In this document: positions 7,572-16,130 of the stretch, one piece after another
Layout of the letters: each line of letters starts with the position of its first letter
Position numbering within the stretch: the first letter of the stretch is position 1
NCBI RefSeq assembly: GCF_002968635.1
Contig: NZ_PVBN01000011.1
Coordinates: 151,731-215,730, forward strand
From: Neorhizobium alkalisoli
GTDB taxonomy: Bacteria; Pseudomonadota; Alphaproteobacteria; Rhizobiales; Rhizobiaceae
Length of the DNA: 64,000 nucleotides
Reading direction: 5' to 3'
The notes under the pieces: generated by a model
The model's input: the letters and a program-made list of their open reading frames with translations, nothing else
Told to the model about the DNA's origin: nothing
Databases searched by the model: none
Program-made: the position numbers and the translations under genes

Positions 7572-8744
7572 TCAGCCGGCGACGTTGGCGAGTTTCGAGC
7601 CGCCGTAGTCGCCGACTGAAAATTCGTTGGCGACGCTGTCGCGCAGGCCCTGGCGGCGGTTCTTGTCGATGCCGAGCAGCGGGAACAGGAGTTCGCCGAC
7701 GCGATAGGCCTCTTCGAGGTGGGGATAACCGGAGCCGATGATGGTATCGATGCCGAGCGCCTGATATTCGCGTAGCCGTTCCGCTACCTGCTGGGGCGTA
7801 CCCACCAGCGCGGTGCCGACCCCGGTCCGCACCAGGCCGACCCCGGCCCAAAGATTCGGAGCGACCAGCAACTTGTCGCGGCGGCCACCGTGGAGAGCTG
7901 CTTGCCGGCGCTGGCCGACGGAATCCATTTCCTTTTGAAAGCGGTGCCAGCTGCGCTCGATCTGCTCATCGGAAATGTTGCTGATCAGCCGGTCGGCGGC
8001 GCGCCAGGCATCCTCTTCGTCCTCTCGGACGATGAAGTGGATACGCATGCCGAAGCGGATCTTTCGGCCGGCCTTTGCTGCCTTGGCACGCACGGCCTCG
8101 ATCTTCTCTTTCACCTGATCCAGCGGTTCGCCCCAGGTGAGATACATGTCGGTGGCATTGACCGCGAGATCCTGGCCGGCCTCCGAGGAGCCGCCGAAAT
8201 AAAGTGGAGGATGCGGTCGACCGACTGGCGGGAAGTCCGAACGCGCGCCCTTGAGTTCGTAATACTTTCCCTTGAAATCGACGGTCTCGCCGCCGAGCAG
8301 GCGTTTCCATATGTCGAGGAACTCGCCAGCTTGCTCGTAGCGCTCGTCATGGCCGAGGAATATTCCATCGCCGGCAAGCTCCGCGGGATTGCCGCCCACA
8401 ACAACGTTGAGCAGCAGCCTGCCGTTGCTGAGGCGGTCGAGTGCGGCGGTCTGGCGTGCGGCAAAAGTGGGCGAGGTGACGCCAGGCCGAAGCGCGACGA
8501 GATATTTGAGCCGCTCGGTGACAACCGAAAGCCCAGTGGCGGTAATCCAGGAATCCTCACAGGACTGGCCGGTCGGCAAAAGAACGCCTTCGAAGCCAAG
8601 TTCATCAACCGCAACCGCCACCTGCTTGAAATAGCGAAACTCCGGACGACGGCTCAGTCGTTCGGTGCCGAGATAGGTGCCATCCCCATGCGTGGGGATG
8701 AACCAGAAAAAGTTCAGCGGTTCGGCAAGCCCGTCGATATCCAT
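7572..8744 (-). CDS. ssuD: FMNH2-dependent alkanesulfonate monooxygenase
   Basis: SsuD cleaves alkanesulfonates to aldehyde and sulfite with O2 and reduced FMN, for sulfur scavenging. The 390-aa protein matches E. coli SsuD along its length. The known active-site residues are present with a constant offset of eight: Cys62 in QSCEDSW (Cys54), Arg234 and His236 in FGMRIHFIVRE (Arg226, His228). Arg306 (GVGLVR) and Tyr340 (GSGYPHLEEAYR) are the likely equivalents of Arg297 and Tyr331. It is the first gene of the operon and diverges from tauA. The FMN reductase SsuE is not encoded nearby. Confidence 0.93.
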   Translation of the reverse strand: MDIDGLAEPLNFFWFIPTHGDGTYLGTERLSRRPEFRYFKQVAVAVDELGFEGVLLPTGQSCEDSWITATGLSVVTERLKYLVALRPGVTSPTFAARQTAALDRLSNGRLLLNVVVGGNPAELAGDGIFLGHDERYEQAGEFLDIWKRLLGGETVDFKGKYYELKGARSDFPPVGRPHPPLYFGGSSEAGQDLAVNATDMYLTWGEPLDQVKEKIEAVRAKAAKAGRKIRFGMRIHFIVREDEEDAWRAADRLISNISDEQIERSWHRFQKEMDSVGQRRQAALHGGRRDKLLVAPNLWAGVGLVRTGVGTALVGTPQQVAERLREYQALGIDTIIGSGYPHLEEAYRVGELLFPLLGIDKNRRQGLRDSVANEFSVGDYGGSKLANVAG

Positions 8745-9069
8745 ATATTTCTCCCTGAATTCCAGGAGAAAGGCTAAAGACGACCAAGTCGATAGAGAAG
8801 AAAGATTATTCTCTTATGCCTACGTGCTCGCCACCCGATGACTAAGCAACAGCGGCATTTGGCGAACCATGTTCCAGGATGGCGGGAAATCAGCAATCCC
8901 CCTGAAGCTCTCGGCGCGATCAGAGGCTCGTAAAACACGTCTTCCGTCGGCGAAAAATCTCTCAAAAACTATAAAATTGGTAGCTTATTTCTCCTTGATG
9001 ATGCGAACCTCCCCTATGGTTGCAGCGTGGAAAACAACTGCCGGCAATTTCGTCGGCTCAGGGGGTCAT
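8745..9069. promoter_or_regulatory. Divergent ssuD-tauA control region
   Basis: This 325-bp gap must hold the promoters of both sulfonate operons. The clearest element is an inverted repeat AGAGAA-N9-TTCTCT at 8794-8814, 50 bp from the ssuD start and closely flanked by A+T-rich sequence. An A+T-rich patch at about 8955-8998 (containing TATAAA at 8970) sits 70-115 bp before tauA. No regulator gene is adjacent; a CysB/Cbl-like LysR protein encoded elsewhere would be the expected activator. Confidence 0.4.
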
Positions 9070-10095
9070 ATGAATATGAAACGACTACTAGCTGCAGCCT
9101 TTACCGGGTTTGTCGCACTTTCCGCGGGGGCAGGTGCCGGCGCAGCCGCAGCCGCAGCCGACAAGAAGGTCGTCGTGGCCTACCAGACCGATGCCCTGCC
9201 GTCGTCGGTGGCAATCGCCAATGGTGAATTTGCCGAAGCGAGCGGATACGACATCGACTTCAGGAAGTTCAATTCCGGCGCGGAAATCTTTGCTGCGATC
9301 GCATCTGGTGATGTTCAGGTGGGTTATGTCGGCTCCAGCCCCTTCGCCGCGGCGGCCTCGCGGGGTCTTGCAGTAAAGGCATTCTATCTTTCCTCCATCT
9401 CGGGCATCGATGAAGCACTCGTCGTGCGCAATGGCTCCGGCATTGGCTCGCTGGCGGATTTGAAGGGCAAGAAGCTTGCCGCTGCGCCGGTCTCTACCGA
9501 CCACTATCAGTTGTTGGCGCTGATCAAGTCGTTGGGTTTAAGCGAGAAGGATGTTCAGGTGTTCGCCATTCCGCAGCCAGATATCGTCGCCGGTTTCAAC
9601 CGCGGCGATCTGGACGGTGGTTTTGTTTGGGATCCCGCCCTGACTGAACTGAAGAAGAACGGCAAGGTCCTGGTGACGTCGAAGGAAGTCGCCGAAAAGG
9701 GCGCTCCAACCTTCTCCGCCTGGGTGGCCGCCTCGAAGTTCGCCGACACGAACCCGGATTTCCTGAAAAGCTTCGCGACGGTCGTTAACAAGTATTACGG
9801 GTCTTTTGCGAAGGACAAGGCGGCTTGGGGGCCTGAGAGCGATAACGCCAAGCAGCTCGCCAAGCTCCTCGGCGGCAAGCCGGAGCAGCATGCGGCAGCC
9901 TTGAGCAACCTCAATCTCCTGACTCCCGACGTTCAGGCCTCTTCCGATTGGTTGGGCGGCGGCGAGAAGTCCGGTGCGGCCAAGATTCTCAAGGACACGG
10001 CGCAGTTCCTGAAGGACCAGGGCAAGGTCTCCGAAGTGCTGCCGAGCTATGCCGCCTTCGTCACGGCGGATGCTCTGTCCGGTGCCAGCAACTGA
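9070..10095 (+). CDS. tauA: Taurine ABC transporter substrate-binding protein
   Basis: The 341-aa periplasmic receptor matches E. coli TauA closely: KVVVAYQTDALPSSVA, DFRKFNSGAEIFAAIASGDV, GSSPFAAAAS, GFNRGDLDGGFVWDPAL and the C-terminal DTAQFLKDQGKV. A signal peptide with an alanine-rich end covers about residues 1-32. The start follows a GGGGG ribosome site; a second in-frame ATG lies 6 bp further on. It heads tauABC. No tauD dioxygenase follows, so desulfonation probably relies on the monooxygenases of the divergent operon or a gene elsewhere. Confidence 0.93.
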   Translation: MNMKRLLAAAFTGFVALSAGAGAGAAAAAADKKVVVAYQTDALPSSVAIANGEFAEASGYDIDFRKFNSGAEIFAAIASGDVQVGYVGSSPFAAAASRGLAVKAFYLSSISGIDEALVVRNGSGIGSLADLKGKKLAAAPVSTDHYQLLALIKSLGLSEKDVQVFAIPQPDIVAGFNRGDLDGGFVWDPALTELKKNGKVLVTSKEVAEKGAPTFSAWVAASKFADTNPDFLKSFATVVNKYYGSFAKDKAAWGPESDNAKQLAKLLGGKPEQHAAALSNLNLLTPDVQASSDWLGGGEKSGAAKILKDTAQFLKDQGKVSEVLPSYAAFVTADALSGASN

Positions 10096-10103
10096 CGCCC
10101 CAA

Positions 10104-10130
10104 GCGCTGGCGTCCACAAGGCGCCGGCGC
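10104..10130 (+). promoter_or_regulatory. Stem-loop between tauA and tauB
   Basis: GCGCTGGCG pairs with CGCCGGCGC (one G-U) around a 9-nt loop, 8 nt after the tauA stop. No T run follows. It is one of five hairpins found directly after receptor genes in this window. Confidence 0.55.
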
Positions 10131-10149
10131 CCAACAGGAAAGCTCTGCC

Positions 10150-10941
10150 ATGCTGAAGGTCGACCACGCCAGCGTTCACTTCGAGGCCGACGACGGCCGT
10201 ATCGTTCATGCCCTTGACCGTGTGTCCCTCGATATTCCGGACAACGGCTTCGTCGTGGCGCTCGGCGCCTCCGGCTGCGGGAAGTCGACGCTTCTCAATG
10301 CCATTGCCGGCTTTCTGCCGCTTTCGGACGGCGTCATCACGCTGAACGGAAAATCGGTTGTCGGGCCTGGCGCCGACCGCGGTGTGGTCTTCCAGAAGGA
10401 CACGCTTCTTCCGTGGAAGAACGTCATCGACAATGTCGCGCTGGGACTGAAGTTCGCGGGCATTCCGAAGCTCGAGCAGCACAGGCGTTCCGCCGAACTC
10501 CTGAAGCTGGTTGGGCTTGCCGATTTCGCCAATGCGTTTCCTTACGAACTGTCGGGCGGCATGCGCCAGCGGGTCGGTATTGCCCGGGCGCTCGCAACCG
10601 AGCCGGACATCCTGCTGATGGACGAGCCATTCGGGGCGCTTGACAGCCTGACGCGCGAACAGATGCAGGAGCTCCTTGTATCGGTGTGGAAAAAGACCGG
10701 CAAACGCGTCTTTTTCATCACCCACTCGGTCGAGGAGGCGTTGTTCCTTGGCACGCAGGTGATCGTCATGTCACCGCGACCCGGGCGGATTGTCGCGCGT
10801 TTTGACCTCGATTTCGTCAACCGCTTTGCCGAAAGCAACGATGCCAGGGAGATCAAGGCGTCGCCCGAATTTACGAACCTGCGGGAAGAAATCCGCGCGC
10901 TGCTGCATGGCGCGCATGACATCAGGAGTGCGGCGGAATGA
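10150..10941 (+). CDS. tauB: Taurine ABC transporter ATP-binding protein
   Basis: The 263-aa ATPase shows Walker A (LGASGCGKST), Q loop (VFQKDTLLPWKN), signature LSGGMRQR and Walker B (ILLMDEPFGALD). The GVVFQKDTLLPW segment and the C-terminal MSPRPGRIV are typical of TauB. It energises taurine import with TauC and TauA. The stop overlaps the tauC start (ATGA), giving tight coupling. Confidence 0.92.
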   Translation: MLKVDHASVHFEADDGRIVHALDRVSLDIPDNGFVVALGASGCGKSTLLNAIAGFLPLSDGVITLNGKSVVGPGADRGVVFQKDTLLPWKNVIDNVALGLKFAGIPKLEQHRRSAELLKLVGLADFANAFPYELSGGMRQRVGIARALATEPDILLMDEPFGALDSLTREQMQELLVSVWKKTGKRVFFITHSVEEALFLGTQVIVMSPRPGRIVARFDLDFVNRFAESNDAREIKASPEFTNLREEIRALLHGAHDIRSAAE

Positions 10942-11792
10942 GCGAAGTCTTGCATGCTGGAGCGGTGTCAGCGGATGCGTCGAGAATTGCACCGAAAACC
11001 GTGCGGATGAAAAGCTTCGGGGTCGGCAGCAAGCCAACGCTGCTCATCAGCCTGGCAACGGCGGCGGCCCTCATCGCCATCTGGTGGGGCATAACCGAAC
11101 TCGCAGTCGTCCCTAGACTGTTCCTGCCGACGCCGGGCGAAGTCCTGAAGCAGTTCAACATCGTTCTGCGCGACGGTTATGCGGGCGCCTCCCTCGGCGA
11201 ACACCTGTCCGCAAGTTTGTTCCGGATTGTCCTCGCGGCTGTGATCGCGATCTCGCTCGGCATTCCGCTTGGTCTGCTGATGGGATTGAACCGCTGGGCC
11301 AAGGGTATATTAGACACGCCGATCGAGTTCTACTGGCCGCTGCCGCCGCTTTCCTATCTCCCGCTGATGATCATCTGGCTGGGGATCGGCGAGACATCGA
11401 AGATCACGCTTCTCGTGCTGGCAATGTTTGCGCCGATCTGCCTGTCCGCTCAGGCCGGTGTCCGCTCCCTGCCGATCGAGCGGGTGAATGCGGCGCGATC
11501 GCTTGGCGCCAGCCGATTCCGCCTGTTCCTCAACATCGTCCTGCCAACCGCGCTCCCGGAAATCCTGACAGGAATCCGGATTGCGCTTGGCGTCGGCTGG
11601 AGCACGCTGGTGGCGGCGGAGCTCATCGCTTCCAACAGGGGCATCGGTTACATGATCATGTCTGCCTCGCAGTTTCTTGCCACGGATGTGGTGTTCGTCG
11701 GCATCGCCATCATCGCCGCTTGCGCTTTCGCGTTCGGCGCAGCGGTTAGACTTTTCGAGCGGGTGCTTGTTCCTTGGAAGGGCAAGAGCTGA
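10938..11792 (+). CDS. tauC: Taurine ABC transporter permease
   Basis: The 284-aa membrane subunit has about six transmembrane segments, starting at LISLATAAALIAIWWGI (about residue 33). The ATPase-contact loop reads ERVNAARSLGASRFRLFLNIVLPTALPEI and the TauC-like VGWSTLVAAELIASNRGIGYM follows. It is translationally coupled to tauB and is the last transporter gene of the operon. Confidence 0.92.
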   Translation: MSEVLHAGAVSADASRIAPKTVRMKSFGVGSKPTLLISLATAAALIAIWWGITELAVVPRLFLPTPGEVLKQFNIVLRDGYAGASLGEHLSASLFRIVLAAVIAISLGIPLGLLMGLNRWAKGILDTPIEFYWPLPPLSYLPLMIIWLGIGETSKITLLVLAMFAPICLSAQAGVRSLPIERVNAARSLGASRFRLFLNIVLPTALPEILTGIRIALGVGWSTLVAAELIASNRGIGYMIMSASQFLATDVVFVGIAIIAACAFAFGAAVRLFERVLVPWKGKS

Positions 11793-11877
11793 CCGTGGAC
11801 ATGGCTCACCCCTCCGCCTGCTTGAGGTTCTGCCGGCGCGACTTGATGTTGGTGGCTAAGTTATTCTGGAGGAGACC

Positions 11878-12480
11878 ATGTTCCCCACTTTGATTCTGCC
11901 TGGCTTGAACGGTTCTCCGGAGGGGCACTGGCAGCGCCATTGGGCGAGGGATGGTGCGGATGCGTTGGTGGTGGAGCAGGAGGATTGGAGCTGCCCTGTT
12001 CTGGATGACTGGCAGGCGGAACTCGATCGGGCGCTTTCGCAGGTCGAAGGCGCCTTCCTGGTTGCCCATAGCCTCGGATGCCTGCTCGCGGCGAGCTATG
12101 CCAACCGTGCGGCTGCCCATAAGATCCGCGGTGCCCTGCTGGTCGCGCCCTGTTCCCTCGCCGTCACCCTCCGGCTTCATCCCTGCATGATAGAGTTCGG
12201 CGAGGAGCCCTTGCAGCGCCTCTCGTTCCCGAGCCTCGTGGTCGGTAGCCTCAACGATCCCTATATGAGTTTGCCCGATCTCGAGCGCCATGTCCGCAGT
12301 TGGGGCAGTGAACTCATGACAATCGGTTTTGCCGGCCATATCAATATAGCAAGCGGCTTCGGACATTGGGCTGAAGGATATCGCATCTTCGAACGACTGA
12401 TCCGTTCGGCCGGCCAGCCGCGGTCGCTTTCACAAAGAGTCCTCCCTGCGACAAGGGCGGGGGCGCAAACATCTCTATGA
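11878..12480 (+). CDS. Alpha/beta hydrolase, RBBP9/YdeN family
   Basis: This 200-aa cytoplasmic serine hydrolase has the family pattern PGLNGSPEGHWQRHW at the N-terminus, the nucleophile motif AHSLGC (Ser about 64), NDPYMS supplying the acid, and the C-terminal GHINIASGFGHWAEG supplying the His. The substrate is unknown for most of the family. A GGAGGAG site lies just before the ATG. It is 85 bp past tauC in the same direction, so it may be co-transcribed, but a role in sulfonate use is not shown. Confidence 0.85.
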   Translation: MFPTLILPGLNGSPEGHWQRHWARDGADALVVEQEDWSCPVLDDWQAELDRALSQVEGAFLVAHSLGCLLAASYANRAAAHKIRGALLVAPCSLAVTLRLHPCMIEFGEEPLQRLSFPSLVVGSLNDPYMSLPDLERHVRSWGSELMTIGFAGHINIASGFGHWAEGYRIFERLIRSAGQPRSLSQRVLPATRAGAQTSL

Positions 12481-12598
12481 GCGCCATCGGTGCTATGCCC
12501 TACCGGGTCCCAGGTTGTCTTGTCGCGCGTTCGACCGGCATTGGAACGACCGAGGGGTGGAAAGCATGCGCAGCTGGTACATTGCCGATGGTGTGCCG

Positions 12599-13870
12599 TT
12601 ATCGGCGGCGCTCGTGGGCGCTCTGGTATTCGTCGAGGACGGCCCGCACGGCGTCAATCAGCAATTCCTGCGGATTGAGCGGTGTTCCGGCATACCTTGC
12701 CAAACGGGGCAGATGCTGTCGGAAAAGAGGTGCGGGGATGATTCTGCTGACGAGCGCTTCCGTAAGCCGCAAGACGGCAGCTTCCGCCGCGGGGTGGTTC
12801 CAGTAATAGCGAATACGATCGGAATAGGAATAGTGGCGCAGGATATGCTGCTCGGCCTCCGAGCCGGAGTAGTGACCAGCCCAGTGGCCGGGATACTCCC
12901 TCATCAGCGCCTCCATCACGGCCATGAGGTTTCGGCTGGGATAGCCGGCCACGGAGTCGCTGGCGATCAGATCGAGGCCGTAGAGCGCCTCGCGGAGCGC
13001 GAAGGTCAATTCCGGCCCGACTTTGAGGATGGCGAACCCGTCCTCGACGAGTTCACGAAGCGCGTCCGCGCCCTGGTAGTCAGTCGAATGGGCCTCATAG
13101 ACGATTGCTGCCTCCTCTTCGAGCAGCGCCGAAAGGGATCGCGCCGCGGCCCGGTCGTACACGATGACATTTTTATTGCCGAATTCGACTCCGGGCTGAA
13201 CCACGAGCGCCAGCACCCGGCTGAAGGCTTCGCCCAGACCTGCCTCCTCAAACCGCGTCCGGTGTAGTGCAATTGTCTTTCGCGCTGCTTCGACGCCGGT
13301 AGGTTCGAGCGCGGTGATCACGTGATGGGCACCGCCGGGTGGCGGCACTTCGGTGCCGATCACATAGACAGGCTTACTATTCGCCGAGGTCGCGAACCGT
13401 TCCGCCACAGCCGCCAGCCTTACCGCGCGCCCGGCGGTCATGGTATCGTCAAGCGCCGTCGGTTCGCCCGCGCAACCCATAGAGGTATCGAGGTGGAGCT
13501 TGCGGAAGCCGGCATCGACATAGGCGGCGACCAGGTCTTCCGCCTTCGCCATCGCGACCTCGGCGGCTTCTCCACGCCATGGATTTGGGCCAAGATGATC
13601 GCCTCCGAGGATAACCTTCTCCCAGGGCAGGCCCTCCTCGCTGGCGATCTGTTCCACCAGTGCCACAAAGTCACTGGGCTTCAGCCCGGTGTATCCGCCG
13701 AACTGGTTGACCTGGTTGCAGGTTGCCTCGATCAGCACCGCGCCGTCGCGGCCAACCGCATGCCGAAGGGCAGCGCGGATCACGATCGGATGAGCTGAGC
13801 ACACGGAAGTGATGCCCGCGGGGCCGCCCATGCGTCGGCTGCGGGCGAGGTTGTGAAGAACGGATATCAT
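12599..13870 (-). CDS. gatZ: GatZ/KbaZ family protein, probable D-tagatose-6-phosphate 4-epimerase
   Basis: The 423-aa protein is a full-length GatZ/KbaZ TIM barrel (ITSVCSAHPIVIRAALRHA, EATCNQVNQFGGYTGL, GGDHLGPNPWR, KLHLDTSMGC). Classically this is the non-catalytic subunit of tagatose-bisphosphate aldolase, but family members in Agrobacterium have been characterised as D-tagatose-6-phosphate 4-epimerases that yield fructose-6-phosphate. No GatY/KbaY class II aldolase lies nearby, which favours the epimerase role. Its start overlaps the stop of the upstream PfkB kinase (ATGA), so kinase and epimerase are made together. Confidence 0.88.
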   Translation of the reverse strand: MISVLHNLARSRRMGGPAGITSVCSAHPIVIRAALRHAVGRDGAVLIEATCNQVNQFGGYTGLKPSDFVALVEQIASEEGLPWEKVILGGDHLGPNPWRGEAAEVAMAKAEDLVAAYVDAGFRKLHLDTSMGCAGEPTALDDTMTAGRAVRLAAVAERFATSANSKPVYVIGTEVPPPGGAHHVITALEPTGVEAARKTIALHRTRFEEAGLGEAFSRVLALVVQPGVEFGNKNVIVYDRAAARSLSALLEEEAAIVYEAHSTDYQGADALRELVEDGFAILKVGPELTFALREALYGLDLIASDSVAGYPSRNLMAVMEALMREYPGHWAGHYSGSEAEQHILRHYSYSDRIRYYWNHPAAEAAVLRLTEALVSRIIPAPLFRQHLPRLARYAGTPLNPQELLIDAVRAVLDEYQSAHERRR

Positions 13871-14850
13871 GACCTGCGTCCCGGCGTCGTGGCGATGAAA
13901 GCGTCGAGTTCAGCCAGAGTGCCCGCGCCCTCCATCGGCCCCCTGACTGTTACATTGCGGGCGCCGGCGGCGTTGGCATAGAGGAGTGCCTGCTCGATCG
14001 GCATGCCGAGCCGGCGGCACGCCACATAGGCGCCACCAAAGCAGTCTCCCGCCCCGGTCGGATCGACTTCCTCGACCGAGAAGGCCGGGCAGTCGATACG
14101 TCTGCCTTCGCGGGTGAAGACGGTGGAGCCGCCCGCGCCGCGCTTGAGCGCCACTTCTTTGGCGTTGCGGCCGAGCAATGCACGGATCGCCTCGCCTTCG
14201 TCCTCGACGCCAGCGGCGACGAACAGCTCCTCTCCCGAGGGGAGGATCAGGTCGGCGATATCGACGAGTCTTGCGAAACGTGCGTGCGTTTCCGCATCGC
14301 CCAGCAACTCCTTACGGACATTCGGATCGAAGGAGATAGTCCCGCCGCGCTCCTTGATCACCGCGATCGCGTGCTGGATGATCTCGGCAGCGCCAGGTAT
14401 CGCAAAGGCGGTTCCCATGACATGCAGATGGCCCGACCGATCAATCAGTGCACGCCCCGCAGAGGTAAGATCGATCTTCGCGGCGGCGGATTTTGCAATG
14501 TTGAAGACGAAATCGCGCGAACCGTCATTTCGATATCGCACGAAGGCGCTGCCGGTCGGAAAGTCCGGGTCAGTAGAGATGGCCGAGACATCGGCGCCGT
14601 CTGCGCGAAGCCGCGCGACATTGACGCGGCCGAAATCGTCGTCGCCCACGCAGGCGATGATGCCGGCCGACCCTCCGATCCTGGCACACTGGTCGATGAA
14701 GATGGCAGGCGCTCCGCTAGGATAGGGGCCAATGAGCGTGATCGGTTCCAGGAAGCCTGTGCCGCGGTCCACAGCCATGATCTCGACGAGAATCTCGCCG
14801 ATCGTTATCGTCGGTCCGAGGGTGTCGAGGGCAAGCCCGGTTCGTGTCAT
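13867..14850 (-). CDS. PfkB-family sugar kinase, probable D-tagatose kinase
   Basis: The 327-aa ribokinase-fold enzyme has the N-terminal glycine pair in CARIGGSAGIIACVGDD and the C-terminal signature DPTGAGDCFGGA with catalytic Asp269. It would phosphorylate a ketohexose using ATP. Coupling to gatZ by an ATGA overlap points to D-tagatose as substrate (tagatose-6-phosphate then goes to GatZ); this is inference from context. The start at MTRTGLALD overlaps the ROK regulator's stop, and a longer upstream frame only reads into that gene. Confidence 0.87.
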   Translation of the reverse strand: MTRTGLALDTLGPTITIGEILVEIMAVDRGTGFLEPITLIGPYPSGAPAIFIDQCARIGGSAGIIACVGDDDFGRVNVARLRADGADVSAISTDPDFPTGSAFVRYRNDGSRDFVFNIAKSAAAKIDLTSAGRALIDRSGHLHVMGTAFAIPGAAEIIQHAIAVIKERGGTISFDPNVRKELLGDAETHARFARLVDIADLILPSGEELFVAAGVEDEGEAIRALLGRNAKEVALKRGAGGSTVFTREGRRIDCPAFSVEEVDPTGAGDCFGGAYVACRRLGMPIEQALLYANAAGARNVTVRGPMEGAGTLAELDAFIATTPGRRS

Positions 14851-16040
14851 GCAGCGTCCTCGGCAAGGCGCGAGCTGTCGGTCAAGAGATAGCGCTGGTG
14901 AAGCATGCACGCAGCGCCGAAGGCCGGCCCCACAGTCTCATCGTCGTTTGTTTCGATCACAGGCATCGGAAAGCTCTCCTCCTGCATGGAGCGAATGTGA
15001 TGCAGGACGCGCGCCGCCATCAGTGGATAGAGTGCGGCGACTGAACCGCCCAGCACGACCCTATCGGCATCGATGATCCTTCCGGCCTGGATCAGGCCGT
15101 AAGCCAAAGTGCGCGCCCAGTCTTCCGCAATGGCGACGGGGCCTGGAACGCGGTCGCGTACATCAGCCAGAAAAGTCGCGAAGTTCGGTTCCGATTGCGT
15201 TGAAACCGCGCGATAGGCGCGCAGGATACATTCCAGCCCGAGAACGCTTTCAAGGCTGCGGTCCGGGGCGTCGGAGCCATTGACGCGCAAATGTCCGATC
15301 TCGCCGGCAAGCCCCCGCGCGCCTCTGAACACGGTCCCATCAACGACGATGCCGCCGCCCACGCCGCTCTCCATGACGAGATAGAGTGTAACCCCCGAAT
15401 GGGCCTCCCGAGCACCGTAGCTGGCGCCGGTCGCAAAGGCGTTTGCGTCATTCTCGACCATGACCGGCATTTGTGCCGGCACGGCCGCACGCACAAGATC
15501 GGCGAGCTGAATGTTCTGCCATCCGAGCAGGGGGGCTACATTGATCAGCCCCTGGCGGTCCATTTGCGCCGGCACGGCGACCCCCAACCCTTCGCAGCGA
15601 CTGCGGTGCGCGGGCGGCAATGTGTCGAAGGCAAGCGTGATCGCGCGCGAAACTGCAGTTTCGACATCGACAGAAGGACCGTCGAAGGGCTCCATGCGGT
15701 TGTTGACAATGCGGCAGGCGAGATCGACCTCGACCACCGTGATGTGTTCCACGCCGATCTCGATGCCGAGAAAAAAGGCGGCTCCGGAGGTAAGTTCGAG
15801 CATGATGCCCGGCCGGCCCGCGTGAGTAGTCTGCGCCTGCTCGGCAGTTCCCACCTCGCGGACGAGGCCATCGGCAGTTAGAGCGGCGATGATATGGCCG
15901 GACGAGGAGCGATTGAGGCCTAAAATGCGCGCAAGCTCCGCCCTGCTCAGGCGGCCGTGACGATAAAGCGCTCGCATCGCCGCGAGCTCATTGCGCTGGC
16001 GGATCCCGCTCGGAGATGCGATTGGACCCACTTCATTCAC
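14847..16040 (-). CDS. ROK-family transcriptional regulator
   Basis: The 397-aa protein joins an N-terminal winged helix (about residues 14-70, SRAELARILGLNRSSSGHII) to a ROK sugar-binding domain (LGIEIGVEHITVVEVDL, VENDANAFATGASYG, VGGGIVVDGTVFRGARGLAGEIGHLRV). The cysteine-rich zinc motif usual in ROK proteins after GEIGH is missing; the stretch reads VNGSDAPDRSLESVLG. It is encoded within the operon it probably controls (epimerase, ROK, kinase, gatZ) and would sense a sugar or polyol. Confidence 0.9.
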   Translation of the reverse strand: MNEVGPIASPSGIRQRNELAAMRALYRHGRLSRAELARILGLNRSSSGHIIAALTADGLVREVGTAEQAQTTHAGRPGIMLELTSGAAFFLGIEIGVEHITVVEVDLACRIVNNRMEPFDGPSVDVETAVSRAITLAFDTLPPAHRSRCEGLGVAVPAQMDRQGLINVAPLLGWQNIQLADLVRAAVPAQMPVMVENDANAFATGASYGAREAHSGVTLYLVMESGVGGGIVVDGTVFRGARGLAGEIGHLRVNGSDAPDRSLESVLGLECILRAYRAVSTQSEPNFATFLADVRDRVPGPVAIAEDWARTLAYGLIQAGRIIDADRVVLGGSVAALYPLMAARVLHHIRSMQEESFPMPVIETNDDETVGPAFGAACMLHQRYLLTDSSRLAEDAA

Positions 16041-16130
16041 GGGCGGTTCTCCTTGCCTCTCGTCGCCGGCACTGACACGACATGACTGGCCCGACCTTCA
16101 TCGGACTGGGGCTTCCCACACCTTCCGTCG

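Noticed and set aside
8869..9069. N-terminal extension of tauA from an ATG at 8869
   Set aside because: It would put 67 polar residues before the signal peptide; the ATG at 9070 has a GGGGG site and a normal signal sequence.
12599..13870. Naming GatZ as part of a tagatose-1,6-bisphosphate aldolase
   Set aside because: No GatY/KbaY catalytic subunit is encoded near it, and the adjacent sugar kinase fits the tagatose-6-phosphate 4-epimerase route better.
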